A stretch of DNA of 64,000 bases from G963675935 sp963823895 (GCA_963823895.1 CAWGNG010000019.1:310001-374000); one strand, 5' to 3'. Positions 17,280-26,995 are shown, numbered from the stretch's first letter. A program made the numbers and translations. Notes: generated by a model from the sequence alone, not told the origin.

Positions 17280-18398
17280 TTACTTCTTGTCGTGAGGCGG
17301 CGGGGCGGCGTGTTGCTCATGCCCCTCGGTCAACTCCTCCATCATCTTGAAAAGCTGGTCCATGCGGCGATTGATTTCGTCGAACCGCTTCTCCATCATT
17401 TGTTGATTCAGATTGCCGGGAAAGGGCGGGGGTTGCGACATTCCTGCGGGAGGCGGCGCGGAGAACTGGAACGCGCCTCCACCACCCGGACCGGAAGAAG
17501 ACGTCCAGCCCCACGCCATCGGCGGAGCAGGCCCGCCGACAACGCCGGTCATGCCGTGGCCGAGCATCTGATCGACGAACGGGCGAACGTCGGCCGGAAG
17601 CTTATCGAGGTCTTTCTCGGTCAATTCCCATTTGTCATTGCCGCGCTGGACGGTGATTTTCGCCGGCTGGTTGCCCTCCTTGGTGACGCTGACGCTCATG
17701 TTCATCGGCAGCGGCTTCTGGCCGAGCACGCCGCTGGGCAGGATCGCGCCGGGATGAAAAATGCGGAACTGTACGGGCGGCTGAGGGCCGGCAGCCCCTT
17801 GGCCCGGGAACGTGTTCTTCAGCCAGTCTTCAATCGTGTTCCAATCCGCCGGCTCGGGCATGGGCGCGGCCGCGCCCGTGGCGGCGGGCCACTTGGCCGG
17901 CGTCACTTCGATCGATTGCGGTTTGCCGGCGTGAATCAGATCGATCTTCAGCTTCGTCTCCTTCGCCGCCTCGACCGCCGCCAGCAGGTCTGGCGCATCG
18001 GCAAGCGGCTTGCCGCCGGCACGGAGCAAAATGTCGTACTGCGCAATGCCGGCCTTCGCCGCGGGACTGTCCTTGGCGACCAACAGCACCAACAGCCCTT
18101 GCTTTTCCGGCAGGGTCATGTGCGCCCGCAACGCCGGCGGCACCGTCATGGTGTGAACTCCCAACCAGTACGTTCTCGGCACGAACTCGCGGCTCGCCGC
18201 GCTCGAATCAGGCTGCCCCACCTGACGAAACGTGACGTTCGGACCGGATTGCTGAATCTCAAATCTCGGTTGGGCCTCGATGCGGACCGTGCCGACGTTT
18301 GCTTGCGGCGGTTTCGCCGGCTGTTGCGACATCGCCGGCGCGGCAATGAACATCGCCAACGCCGCACCCAGCAGCCAACAATTTCTCGACATGCGCAT
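17280..18398 (-). CDS. Exported PDZ-domain protein
   Basis: A 372-residue protein with a signal peptide (LLGAALAMFIAAPAMSQQ). A PDZ domain spans about residues 75-170: YWLGVHTMTVPPALRAHMTL, then GLLVLLVAKDSPAAKAGIAQ and YDILLRAGGKPLADAPDLL. A low-complexity Pro/Gly region and a C-terminal coiled coil follow (MMEKRFDEINRRMDQLFKMM). No protease domain is present, so it is a binding or sensing protein rather than an HtrA enzyme. It is the last gene of an operon with an anti-sigma factor (9 bases upstream) and an ECF sigma factor, and may feed an envelope signal to them (inference). Confidence 0.82.
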   Translation of the reverse strand: MRMSRNCWLLGAALAMFIAAPAMSQQPAKPPQANVGTVRIEAQPRFEIQQSGPNVTFRQVGQPDSSAASREFVPRTYWLGVHTMTVPPALRAHMTLPEKQGLLVLLVAKDSPAAKAGIAQYDILLRAGGKPLADAPDLLAAVEAAKETKLKIDLIHAGKPQSIEVTPAKWPAATGAAAPMPEPADWNTIEDWLKNTFPGQGAAGPQPPVQFRIFHPGAILPSGVLGQKPLPMNMSVSVTKEGNQPAKITVQRGNDKWELTEKDLDKLPADVRPFVDQMLGHGMTGVVGGPAPPMAWGWTSSSGPGGGGAFQFSAPPPAGMSQPPPFPGNLNQQMMEKRFDEINRRMDQLFKMMEELTEGHEQHAAPPPHDKK

Positions 18399-18407
18399 AC
18401 TCCTTAT

Positions 18408-19175
18408 TTAGTACGGTCCATTTCCGACGTAATGTACCTTGACCCGATCGACGGGGACGACCAACTGACGGCCGTCCTTCAACGGCACCGGCACGAACTC
18501 CCGCTGCTGTTCGATTTGATGGCCCGTGCGGGCAAGCGCCTGCAAGACGTTGTCGGGAATGGCCGGCGGCACGCTCCGCCGCCATTGCTCGTCGATATTC
18601 TCGCGTTCGACGGCAGGCACCTCGATCGCGGACCGCGGCTGCTGTCCATCCGCCGGCGCGGAGACCGTCACCACTCGCCACGGGCTCGATGCGGAGCCGG
18701 CCCGCAGAGGCGCAGTCGCCAGTCTGCTTCCCGTATCGTCCGGCGTCACTGACGGATGAAAGCCGTTCAAGTCGGCAACCTCCGTTGTGCCACCGCCGCC
18801 GGCAATCCGCGAGTGGCCGACCCAGGCGTGTTGCGCCACTGTGCCGAGCCACATTGCCGCCAGAAAGCTGGCCGCCATCGCCGAGACGACCTTCGCTCGG
18901 CCGAGCCAAAGCGTTCGTCGCGTCGTCTTCTTCCCCGCAAGCGCGGACGTCTCGCCGGCATCCTGTGCGTTGGATTGCAGAGTCGCGCGGAGAGAATCGC
19001 GGACGTTCGGCACTTCGCCGAGCGCCTGTCTCCAACATTGAGCCTCAAGGAACGCCAAGGCGCAACGTCGCCAGCCCGCCGGCTCGTCGTCGAGTTGGCC
19101 GAGCAGTTGCCGCCGCTCTTCTTCACTCAGTTCGTCATCGACCAAGCGGTCGAAACGGGTGTCGCCGGTGTTCAT
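18408..19175 (-). CDS. Transmembrane anti-sigma factor-like protein
   Basis: A 255-residue protein. The N-terminal cytoplasmic segment DTRFDRLVDDELSEEERRQL has the acidic, helical look of anti-sigma domains in planctomycetes. A single transmembrane helix lies around residues 94-115 (VVSAMAASFLAAMWLGTVAQ), and a periplasmic tail of about 140 residues ends LVVPVDRVKVHYVGNGPY. The ECF sigma gene is directly upstream (98 bases) and the PDZ protein follows within nine bases. No zinc-binding HxxxCxxC motif is seen, so it would be a zinc-free anti-sigma factor. The role is inferred from order and topology. Confidence 0.75.
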   Translation of the reverse strand: MNTGDTRFDRLVDDELSEEERRQLLGQLDDEPAGWRRCALAFLEAQCWRQALGEVPNVRDSLRATLQSNAQDAGETSALAGKKTTRRTLWLGRAKVVSAMAASFLAAMWLGTVAQHAWVGHSRIAGGGGTTEVADLNGFHPSVTPDDTGSRLATAPLRAGSASSPWRVVTVSAPADGQQPRSAIEVPAVERENIDEQWRRSVPPAIPDNVLQALARTGHQIEQQREFVPVPLKDGRQLVVPVDRVKVHYVGNGPY

Positions 19176-19240
19176 GGCCGCGCTCCGTAACGCGGGACGA
19201 GCAACGCGCCGTCCCAGCGAATTTTGTCTTTCCCTTTCTT

Positions 19241-19272
19241 GCGAAGCCGCAAGCGGCGAAACCGCAAGCGGT
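19241..19272 (+). repeat. Two tandem copies of the 17-bp motif TGCGAARCCGCAAGCGG
   Basis: Copies at 19241-19257 and 19256-19272 overlap by two bases. They lie just downstream of the sigma-factor stop codon. Confidence 0.75.
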
Positions 19273-19273
19273 T

Positions 19274-19864
19274 TCAGTCTCGAACTCCTTCACTAACCAC
19301 GTCCATCGCGGCCAGCTCCGTCCGCAGGCGTTGCCGTGCCCGATGAAGCCTGGCTTCGACCGCGCTGTGGCTGATGCCGAGGTGTTCGACCAGGGCGTGG
19401 TAACTCCAGTTTTCGGTGTATTTCAACATCAGGATTTCCGCGTCTCGCGTGGGCAGACGCGACATTGCCAGTCGGACTTGCTTTCGCCGTTCTTCGGCCA
19501 ACAGCCAACCCAGCGGGTCGGCCTGTCGGGTATCGGCCTCGGTGGGCTGGAAACGTCGGGCGTAGCTATCGATCATCTTCCGCCGCCGCCCTTGTTTGCG
19601 GCGATACAGCAGCGTCTGCCGCACCGCCAAACGATAGAGCCACGGGGCCACTTTTTCCGGATCGTTCAGCGGAGCCCGTTGACGAACCGCCGCCAGCGAC
19701 ACCTCCTGCATCACCTCCTCGACCGCTTGTGGTTCGCCCAGCCGGGCGCCAATCACCGTTCGCAACCAACGCCCGTGCTCGGCCAGAGCCCTGGACCAGT
19801 CGATACCGGCCCCAACCGCTACGGCCTCGGGCTCTTCGCGAGGATCAGGCGTTTTCATTGCCAT
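19274..19864 (-). CDS. ECF RNA polymerase sigma factor
   Basis: Region 2 is visible as LGEPQAVEEVMQEVSLAAV followed by EKVAPWLYRLAVRQTLLYRR, and region 4 as LPTRDAEILMLKYTENWSYH then ALVEHLGISHSAVEARLHRA. The size fits an ECF sigma factor of about 200 residues. ATG 19864 has GGAAA upstream; an ATG at 19897 in the same frame is possible and would add 11 residues. The anti-sigma and PDZ genes follow on the same strand. A divergent start region shared with NfeD (19900-20040) probably holds the promoter. Confidence 0.88.
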   Translation of the reverse strand: MAMKTPDPREEPEAVAVGAGIDWSRALAEHGRWLRTVIGARLGEPQAVEEVMQEVSLAAVRQRAPLNDPEKVAPWLYRLAVRQTLLYRRKQGRRRKMIDSYARRFQPTEADTRQADPLGWLLAEERRKQVRLAMSRLPTRDAEILMLKYTENWSYHALVEHLGISHSAVEARLHRARQRLRTELAAMDVVSEGVRD

Positions 19865-20041
19865 CAGAACGTTTCCGCCGCGGGCGGAATCTTGCATAAG
19901 TGGTAGTCAACAGCTATCCTAACATTGGTTATACTATCAGTGTCGTCTACCCCGAAAAAGGGGCGAAAGCGGCATCCGCTAGCGGTTGTGCCGCTTGGTC
20001 TGTTGTTGCCGATACTATCAAGTCTCTTGACTGCTGCTGTT

Positions 20042-20605
20042 ATGGACCCCTGGATTTGGGCCATCTTGCTGCTGGTGCTCGGAACCGGGCTAGCTCTGCT
20101 CGAGGTCTTTTTCCCCTCGGCGGGCGTGCTGGGGTTCCTGTCGGCCGCCGCTCTTATTGCGGCGATTGTGATGGGTTTCTGCCAAAGTCCCGCGGTCGGG
20201 GCCGTCATTCTTGTCGTAATCGCCGCCGGTTTGCCAACCATCATCGCGCTGGCGCTTCAGTATTGGCCGAAAACCGCGATGGGACAACGGGTTCTGTTGG
20301 TCGCGCCAAGGAGCGAGGACGTCTTGCCCGACAACCCCGACAAGGAGCTCCTCAAAGGGCTCATCGGCCGGACGGGCAAGGCGAAAAGCAAGTTGCTCCT
20401 AAGCGGAGTAATCACCCTTGACGGCCGAACGCTCGACGCAGTGAGCGAGAGCATGCCGGTCGAGGTGGGACAGACGGTGCGCGTGGTGCAGGTGCGGGGC
20501 CATTCGCTGGTCGTCCGGCCGGTTGCCGACGAGGAATCGCCCCCCCCGCCGGCCGACCCGTTGCAGCGGACGTACGAGGATCCCTTCGGCACCCCCCCGG
20601 CTTGA
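20042..20605 (+). CDS. NfeD-family membrane protein
   Basis: A 187-residue short NfeD. Three to four helices (WIWAILLLVLGTGLALLEVF, VLGFLSAAALIAAIVMGF, VGAVILVVIAAGLPTIIALA) are followed by a soluble OB-fold: GLIGRTGKAKSKLLLSGVIT, LDGRTLDAVSESMPVEVGQT, VRVVQVRGHSLVVRPV. NfeD proteins are encoded beside flotillin-like or stomatin proteins and act with them in membrane microdomains; floA starts 74 bases downstream. ATG 20042 begins directly at the first helix; the frame is open back to 19925, where a basic extension with another hydrophobic stretch would be added. Confidence 0.85.
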   Translation: MDPWIWAILLLVLGTGLALLEVFFPSAGVLGFLSAAALIAAIVMGFCQSPAVGAVILVVIAAGLPTIIALALQYWPKTAMGQRVLLVAPRSEDVLPDNPDKELLKGLIGRTGKAKSKLLLSGVITLDGRTLDAVSESMPVEVGQTVRVVQVRGHSLVVRPVADEESPPPPADPLQRTYEDPFGTPPA

Positions 20606-20679
20606 CAGCGAGCGGCCGCGGGAGGATGTTAAGGTGCAGACGGGGATAGAACGTTCAATCCTTTGCCGCGGAGTCGTCC

Positions 20680-21747
20680 ATGATGCTTCTTGCTCAAATC
20701 CCCAAAGAGACCTGGCAGGTTCTGGTCATTATCGGCATCGTGATCGGCCTGTTCCTGGCGCTGATCATGCTGATGGTCTTCATCGGATTCTTCCGCCTGT
20801 GGATTCAATCGGTCACCACCGGGGCGGGCATCGGTATCTGGGATCTGGTGGGCATGAAATTCCGCAAGGTCAGTCCGACCGTGATCGTTCGCAGCAAGAT
20901 CATGGCGGTGCAGGCGGGCATCGGCCGCGAGCAGGGCGTCACCTCGAAGGCCCTCGAAGCCCATTACCTCGCCGGCGGCAATGTCCCGTTGGTGATCCGC
21001 GCCCTGATCGCCGCCGCCAAGGCCAAGTTGGTCGAGCTCGATTTCAAACTGGCCACGGCCATCGACCTGGCCGGCCGCAACGTCCTGGAGGCGGTGCAAA
21101 CCAGCGTCAACCCAAAGGTGATCGATTGCCCCGGCCGCGGCATGGGCAAGGACTCGTTGGACGGCGTGGCCCAGAACGGCATACAATTGAAGGTCAGAGC
21201 GAGAGTCACTGTGCGTGCGAACCTGCGGCAGTTGATCGGCGGCGCCACGGAGGAGACGATCATCGCCCGGGTGGGCGAAGGGATCGTCAGCGCCATCGGC
21301 TCGGCGACGTCGCATTTACAAGTGCTGGAGAACCCTGACCGCATTTCGAAGACCGTGTTGGGCCGCCGCCTGGATGCCCAAACCGCGTTTGAAATCGTCT
21401 CGATCGACATTGCCGACGTCGACGTGGGCGAAAACATCGGCGCCCGCTTGCAGGCCGATCAGGCCGAGGCCGACATGCGGGTCGCGCGGGCCAACGCCGA
21501 GGGCCGCCGCGCCATGGCCGTCGCCGAGGAGCAGGAGATGATCGCGCAGATCGAGCAGAACCGAGCGAAGGTGCTGGAAGCCGAGGCCGAGGTGCCCAAG
21601 GCCATCGCCCACGCCTTCCAGTCGGGCAAGCTCGGGCTGATGGACTACTACAAACTTCGCAACATCCAGGCCGACACCGACATGCGTTCGTCGATCGCCA
21701 AGGCCGGCATGACTGCGACGGGCAGAAAAACGAGTAGCACGGGATGA
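20680..21747 (+). CDS. floA: Flotillin-like protein FloA
   Basis: A 355-residue protein. One N-terminal membrane-inserted helix (VLVIIGIVIGLFLALIMLMV) is followed by the second hydrophobic segment and the FloA body: RKVSPTVIVRSKIMAVQAGI, GNVPLVIRALIAAAKAKLVE, ATAIDLAGRNVLEAVQTSVN, and the Glu/Ala-rich coiled coil QADQAEADMRVARANAEGRR. This architecture matches FloA (YqfA) rather than eukaryotic-type flotillin. FloA organises membrane microdomains and influences protease and lipid organisation. It lies in an operon with NfeD upstream and a membrane protein overlapping its stop codon (ATGA). Confidence 0.93.
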   Translation: MMLLAQIPKETWQVLVIIGIVIGLFLALIMLMVFIGFFRLWIQSVTTGAGIGIWDLVGMKFRKVSPTVIVRSKIMAVQAGIGREQGVTSKALEAHYLAGGNVPLVIRALIAAAKAKLVELDFKLATAIDLAGRNVLEAVQTSVNPKVIDCPGRGMGKDSLDGVAQNGIQLKVRARVTVRANLRQLIGGATEETIIARVGEGIVSAIGSATSHLQVLENPDRISKTVLGRRLDAQTAFEIVSIDIADVDVGENIGARLQADQAEADMRVARANAEGRRAMAVAEEQEMIAQIEQNRAKVLEAEAEVPKAIAHAFQSGKLGLMDYYKLRNIQADTDMRSSIAKAGMTATGRKTSSTG

Positions 21748-22411
21748 GCCCCTTCGCCCCACTATTGGCCGCCAACGATGCCGAGCTAGTCAAGCTCGTC
21801 ATCATTGTCGTCTTCGGCATTCTCGTCGGGATCGCGAAATTCATGGCGATGCTGAACAAGGCGAAGCCGCCCGCGGCGATGGGGCAACGTCCGGTGCCGC
21901 CGCCAATCGCAAATGTGAACGCGCCGAACGAAATCGAGGAGTTCATGCGGCGTGCGGCGGCCAAGCCCCGCCCCGCCGCGAACGCCGCGCCCATTCGCCG
22001 CTCTCCGCAACCGCAACTTCGCCCGCCGGTCGAGAAGCCGGTGCAGGCTCAAGTGATTCCCGACGAGCCGGTCGGCGCGAGAATTGGGAAGGAGGTCGAA
22101 CGCGATCTCGACACGCAGGAGTTCAGCAAGCGCACGACGCAGCTTGGCAGCGAGGTGAGCCAGGCCGACCGCGAGATCGACCAGCGCTTGCACCAGGTGT
22201 TCGATCACCACGTCAGCAATCTGGAGTTGATGCCGGGCGAAGCGGCGACCGCGCCGATGGTCGCTGCGCCCTGGAACTCACCGAGCAATCGCTGCTCGAC
22301 ATTCCCGCCACCTTCGCCACCGGATTGACCGATCTGCTGGCCAATCCCGATTCCGTCCGCCAGGCGATCGTTCTGAACGAGATTATCCACCGGCCGGAAG
22401 AGCGGTGGTGA
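21744..22411 (+). CDS. Hypothetical membrane protein in the NfeD-FloA operon (frameshifted)
   Basis: Its ATG overlaps the floA stop (ATGA), implying coupling. A single helix (LVKLVIIVVFGILVGIAKFM) is followed by a proline- and alanine-rich linker and an acidic, partly helical region (GKEVERDLDTQEFSKRTTQL). The frame changes at about 22264-22270, where one missing G in TGCGCCC would restore ALELTEQSLLDIPATFATGL followed by TDLLANPDSVRQAIVLNEII and the tail HRPEERW. That tail looks like a conserved functional end. I do not recognise a family; the position suggests a FloA-associated accessory protein, and planctomycetes may use it as a third operon member (inference). Confidence 0.65.
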
Positions 22412-22425
22412 AGAGGAACACTGGG

Positions 22426-22505
22426 CGGTGGGGCAGACATTCCTGTCCGCCATACGTGGCGCATTTTCATCGGCAGGCAGGGCAGACAAGAATGTCTGCC
22501 CCACC
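22426..22505. repeat. Palindromic element, family P2
   Basis: Left arm GGTGGGGCAGACATTCCTGT (22427 on) and right arm CAGACAAGAATGTCTGCCCC. It sits between the convergent ends of the FloA operon and putA. Confidence 0.8.
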
Positions 22506-22519
22506 GCGGCATCATCTTC

Positions 22520-25500
22520 TCATTCCAACCCCGGCGCGAAGCCGTGACGCATGGTGTTTTCGGCGCAGCGCGGGGCTCGACGAAATGCAGGAGGTAGTCG
22601 GCGCCGCCGGCTTTGCTGCCGACGCCGGAGAGACCAAAGCCGCCGAAGGGCTGACGACCGACCAACGCCCCCGTGCTGCCGCGATTGAGATACAAGTTGC
22701 CGACGCGGAATTCGCGGCGGGCCGCTTCCAAATGGGCCGGCTTGCGGCTGAAGACGCCGCCGGTCAGCTTGTAGGCGGTCGAATTGGCCACGTCGAGCGC
22801 CTCCTCGAAACGCTTCACCCGCATCACCGCCAACACCGGCCCGAAAACCTCCTCCTGGGCCAGGCGGTGCCGCCGCTCAATGCCGGAGAAGATGTGCGGC
22901 CCGACGTAGGGCTTGCTGACCTTTTCGGCCAGGCCGGCCGGCACTTGGCAAGCCAATTCGAGGCGGCCCTCGCCCTTGGCAATTTCGATATACTCGCGAA
23001 TCTTCGCCGCCGCTTTCTCGTCAATCACCGGCCCGAAGTCGGTGCCGGGCAGGGCGGGATCGCCGATCGCCAGCGTGCGGGTCGATTCGACCAGCCGATG
23101 GAGGAACTGATCGTGGACGCCCTCCAGCACGATCGCGCGGCTGCACGCCGAGCACTTTTGGCCGCAATATCCGAAGGCCGACTGCCGCACGCCGAGCACC
23201 GCTTCGTCGAGGTCGGCCGACTCATCGACGATGATGGCGTTTTTGCCGCCCATCTCGCAGACGACCTTTTTGACGAACGGCTGCCCCTCGGGCGTTTCGC
23301 CGGCGGCGCGGAGGATGCCGAGGCCCACCTCTTTCGAGCCGGTGAAGGCGATCATCGCCACTCGCGGGTCGCGGACGAGGATGTCGCCGATGTCGCGTCC
23401 CTCGCCGGGCAGGAAATGCAGCACGTCCTTCGGCACGCCCGCCGCCCAGAGGATGTCGCACATCGCCTGGGCGACGCCGCGGGTCTGCGTCGAGGGCTTC
23501 ACCAGCGCGGGATTGCCGACGACTAGGGCCGCGGTGGTCATGCCGCAGCAGATTGCCAGGGGGAAGTTCCACGGGCTAATGACCGAAGTCACGCCGCGTC
23601 CTTGATGCCACTGGTGGTTCAACTCGCCGACGAACTGCCCCAGCCGCTGCGGTTGGAACAGCCCGATGGCCGCGCGGGCGTAGAACTCGCAGAAGTCGAT
23701 CGCCTCGCAGGTGTCGGCGTCGGCCTCGCGCCACGGCTTGCCGGCCTCGCGGATCATGATTGCCGACAGTTCGTCGCGGCGCTCGCGCATCAGGGCGGCC
23801 GCCTTGACGAGCATCTGCGCTCGTTGCATTGGATCGCGGTCGCGCCACGCCGGGGACGCGGCCGTCGCGGCGGCAATCGCCCGACGGGCTTCTTCCGCCC
23901 CGACTTTCCGCGCGATCGCCGGCACTTTCGTCTTGGCGACCGCCTCGGCGAAGTGCTCGCGGGCCGCCGTCAGTGAAAAATCGCGCATCGGCTCGTTGAG
24001 CATCGGCAGCCCGTCGCCGAGCCCTTCGATGGCCGGCGTTAGCGCGTGCCGCTTGGCGGAGGGATTGGGGATTAGGGATTGGGGATTAGAAGAAGGCAGA
24101 GGGCGGAGGGCGGAAGGCGGAAGCGGCCCTTCCCCCCCACGCTCCACTGCCGACTGCCGACTGCCGACTGCCGACTGCCGACTGCCGACTGCCGACTTCC
24201 CACTGCCCACTCCATGCGGCGACGCCAGCAGCACGTCATCCGACGCTTCGTCCGAGAAACCGGCGCGGAGCCAGGATTGGTTCGAGGTGTTTTCCAACAG
24301 GCGGCGGACGAAATAGGCCATGCCGGGGATCATTTCGCCGACCGGGGCGTACTCGCGGATGCGGAGGCCGCGCTTTTCGAGCGCGGCGCGAAGCTGGTCG
24401 CCCATGCCGGAGAGTTTTTGCGCTTCGTAGGCCGATTCCGGCAGGCCGTGCTTCTCCAACTGGGCGAGGATGAAGGCGATCGAGCGGATATTGTGCGAGC
24501 CGGTGGCCAATTTGACGCCGCCTTCGCCCGGTTTGCGCGGCATCTCCTCGACGATCCGTTGGGCCATCCGCTCGAAACAGGCGTCGGTCTCGCGTTTTTC
24601 GCTCCAGACGGGCACGGGCCAATCCATCCGCTCGGCGTTGATGGTTTCGTAATCCCAGTATGCCCCTTTGATCAGCCGCACGGTCACTTGCCGGCCGCTG
24701 CGTTTCGCCCAGCCGATCACCCGTTCGATATCCTCCATGCCGCTGCGCAAATACGCCTGCACGGCCAGCCCGGCGGGAAAGTCGATCGCCTGGCAGCAGC
24801 GCTCGAAGAGCGAGAGCGTCAGGTCCTTCAGCGTGAACTGCTCCATGTCGAAATTGACCAGCACATTATGCTTCTTCGCCGCTTCCAGGATCGGACGGAG
24901 CGATTCGGTAAGCGCGTCGAGCGAACCTTGGAAGTCGATCGGATCGGTCCGTGCGCAGAGCGAACTGATTTTGATCGAGACGTTGGTGCGCGGAATGGGG
25001 CCGAGATAGTCGGTCTCCAGCCGCGGATTGGCCGGCCACTTGGCCACGGCCGCCGGCAGGGTCTCGATCAGGTCGAGATAGCGTCGCTGGTAGGCGGCGA
25101 CCTCTTCGCTGCTGACGCACGCCTCGCCCAACAGATCGACGCTGAAAGCGACCCCTTCGGTCCAGAGCTTTTGCAGATAGGCCAGGGCGCTGGCCGCATC
25201 CGTGCCCGCCATGAAATTGCTGGCCATGGCCGTGATGCGGTTGGAGATGAACTTGGCCTCGATCCCCTTGGCCAGCCCACCCATCTTCAGCCCCAAGTCC
25301 ATGCCCGGCGGCAGCGTCACGCCCGGCTGGCTGAGGTAATCGGTCAGGTAATCATGCACCAGGGCCGACGTGCGGAGCATGGGGAAGACGTCGATGAAGC
25401 GGAACAACTGGATCTTGAAGGCCGGGTCCTTCATCGCCCAATTCATCAACTGATCGTTCCAGAAGCGGGCGGATAGGACGCTGGCGCTATACTCGCGGGC

Positions 25501-25635
25501 CGAGCGGAGCAGTTCCCGCCCGATTTCCCCCGTCCGCCGCTCAACGTCCGCCGAAATCACCACCGGCGCCGGAGCAGAAGTTGTATCACGATGCTTTTCC
25601 GATGGTTTTGTTTTTCTGCGTCCAAGCCACGCCAT
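22520..25635 (-). CDS. putA: Bifunctional proline dehydrogenase / delta-1-pyrroline-5-carboxylate dehydrogenase
   Basis: About 1,038 residues catalysing both steps of proline to glutamate oxidation. The FAD-dependent proline dehydrogenase barrel is marked by KISSLCARTDPIDFQG, VNFDMEQFTLKDLTL, RLIKGAYWDYETINAERMDW and KLATGSHN. The NAD-dependent aldehyde dehydrogenase part has SVISPWNFPLAICCGMTTAA, the catalytic Glu in VCEMGGKNAIIV, the catalytic Cys in FGYCGQKCSACSR, and QEEVFGPVLAVMR. Between the two domains lies an in-frame insert encoded by array H2 (24058-24212) giving SAVGSRQ repeats. Near the end the frame changes (about 22559-22566); the corrected tail is ENTMRHGFAPGLE. ATG 25635 has AAGGAC before it. 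The first 20 codons are duplicated at 26853-26924. Confidence 0.93.
24058..24212. repeat. Heptanucleotide array H2 inside putA
   Basis: On the plus strand the order is four GGGATTR heptamers, several GGGCGGA/AGGCGGA heptamers, a short C-run, then seven perfect tandem copies of ACTGCCG (24146-24194) and degenerate ones. On the coding strand this encodes SAVGSRQSAVGSRQSAV, then PPSALRPLPSS and NPQSLIPNPS. The same modules in the same order and phase occur at 60848-61023. Confidence 0.9.
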
Positions 25636-25700
25636 TATTTGGTCCTTTTGGTTGATGAAAATGAATGAAGTCCTGCAAAAAGGCCCCCTCTCTCGCTGCG
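25577..25700. repeat. Direct repeat A flanking the DUF3800 gene (putA 5' end and leader)
   Basis: About 120 bases containing the first 20 putA codons and its leader are repeated with scattered changes at 26866-26995, in the same orientation. The shared stretch includes TTGTATCACGATGCTTTTCC and AGCCACGCCATTAT. Confidence 0.8.
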
Positions 25701-25909
25701 GGAGGGTCAGGCTGAGGGTTATTGCCACGGTATCCTGTCAATTCCCGATTGCTATTCTCTATCGGCAACCCATCTTCTGTCCTTCTCCGGACAATTCGTC
25801 CGTTTTCTCGATTGACATTTTTTTGTAGTTGACCGATAATTGAAGTAATCCGGCGTACCGGAGGTGGATGGCCTCGGCCATCGGGCCCGCAAGGGCCTTT
25901 TTTATGCGC

Positions 25910-26683
25910 TCACAACAGCTTTTTCCCCCATATCCGTCCGCCGCGTTGGTCATATTTTTGCTGAAGGACGCGAATGACCTGTTGAGCGAATGTCGCCGGG
26001 GGGCGTTCGATGAGTTGGTTTTCCCATAGGATTTCGTGACGGCTGGGATGGGCCAGCAAATCGCAGAGTTGCAGGCCGGCAATGTTGTTGGTCTTGGTTT
26101 TCACCTTCAATTGCTTGCTGGTGAAGCGTTCTTGAAATTGATCGGGCTTCACGTACTGCGTCCCCTTTTCCCAAAGCCCCTCGAATGATCTCTTCAGCCG
26201 CATGTCTTCCTTGCCGCCGCGCGATTCGGCCATCACGTCGCCGTGTTCGTTCTCCCGCCCCAAGAAGAACGCAAATCGCTCCAGCAACACTGCCAAGCAA
26301 TAGTGATAGGGATCGTAACGCCAAGTAGTGTACGCTTCCTTGTGCTTCTTCTTGTCGAGGCAGACGGTGATGACCGTATATTTCCACGCGGCCAGCAACC
26401 CGAGCAGTTCATTGTCGAACTCCTGCCGGCGTTCCTCGTCCTTGAGGACCTCGAAAGGAGGGCGGGTGTTGAGCATTTCTTTACGATGGAAGATGATCGG
26501 GTCGTCGGGATGCGAGCGGAAGAACTTGGCCTTGAGCGCCTCCATTTGCGGATGAACGCAAATCTCGATGTGGTCCAATTCAAGAATAACGCCGGTCAAA
26601 CTGAGGAAGCGATGGTTTGGGTTATCCGAACTGTCCAGATCGGGGTTGCCCACTTCATCAATGTATATCCGATACTTCGTCAT
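25910..26683 (-). CDS. DUF3800 domain protein
   Basis: A 257-residue protein with the DUF3800 signature YIDEVGNPDLDSSDNPNHRF at the N-terminus (normally Y-I-D-E-S-G) and a conserved late segment NIAGLQLCDLLAHPSRHE. DUF3800 proteins have an RNase H-like acidic core and are often found near mobile or defence genes; no activity has been agreed. Here it lies between a direct duplication of the putA 5' end and two HNH nucleases, all on the minus strand, with base composition less GC-rich than the chromosomal surroundings. It is plausibly part of the same imported islet. Confidence 0.85.
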   Translation of the reverse strand: MTKYRIYIDEVGNPDLDSSDNPNHRFLSLTGVILELDHIEICVHPQMEALKAKFFRSHPDDPIIFHRKEMLNTRPPFEVLKDEERRQEFDNELLGLLAAWKYTVITVCLDKKKHKEAYTTWRYDPYHYCLAVLLERFAFFLGRENEHGDVMAESRGGKEDMRLKRSFEGLWEKGTQYVKPDQFQERFTSKQLKVKTKTNNIAGLQLCDLLAHPSRHEILWENQLIERPPATFAQQVIRVLQQKYDQRGGRIWGKKLL

Positions 26684-26852
26684 CGCACGTTGCAGTTGCG
26701 GTTATTCCCGAGATCGTGGTGAAGGCCGCTGCGGCATCGCGGGTTCCGAATCAAGCCACAAAGACTCCCCACCCCTTTCAACCCCCCCGTCCGTTTTCTC
26801 GGTTAACTCTTGTCCCCAAAAAGACTCCTGACCCCGTCTTAACCCGGCCGTC

Positions 26853-26924
26853 TTAGCCCGGAGTAGGAGTTGTATCACGATGCTTTTCCGAAGTTTTTGC
26901 TTTTCTGCGTCCGAGCCACGCCAT
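26853..26924 (-). pseudogene. Duplicated 5' fragment of putA
   Basis: Encodes MAWLGRRKAKTSEKHRDTTP followed by TPG and a stop, matching the first 20 residues of PutA (MAWLGRRKTKPSEKHRDTTS). It lies inside direct repeat B. It cannot encode an enzyme. Confidence 0.75.
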
Positions 26925-26995
26925 TATCTATTCCTCTGTTGTTAAATGGTTGAAGTGTAGTGCTGCAATAAGTCCCCTCTCCCGCCGGGAGATGG
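26866..26995. repeat. Direct repeat B flanking the DUF3800 gene
   Basis: Second copy of the putA 5' region (see 25577-25700), offset by about 1,289 bases. It lies in the 376-base gap between the DUF3800 and HNH genes; besides the repeat the gap shows no gene. Confidence 0.8.

Noticed and set aside
22213..22519. C-terminal extension of PutA through the P2 palindrome
   Set aside because: It arises from the frameshift at about 22562; the next frame gives the natural ending ENTMRHGFAPGLE.
24146..24194. Tandem ACTGCCG copies as a possible CRISPR-like array
   Set aside because: The units are 7 bases with no spacers, lie inside putA, and no cas genes are present.
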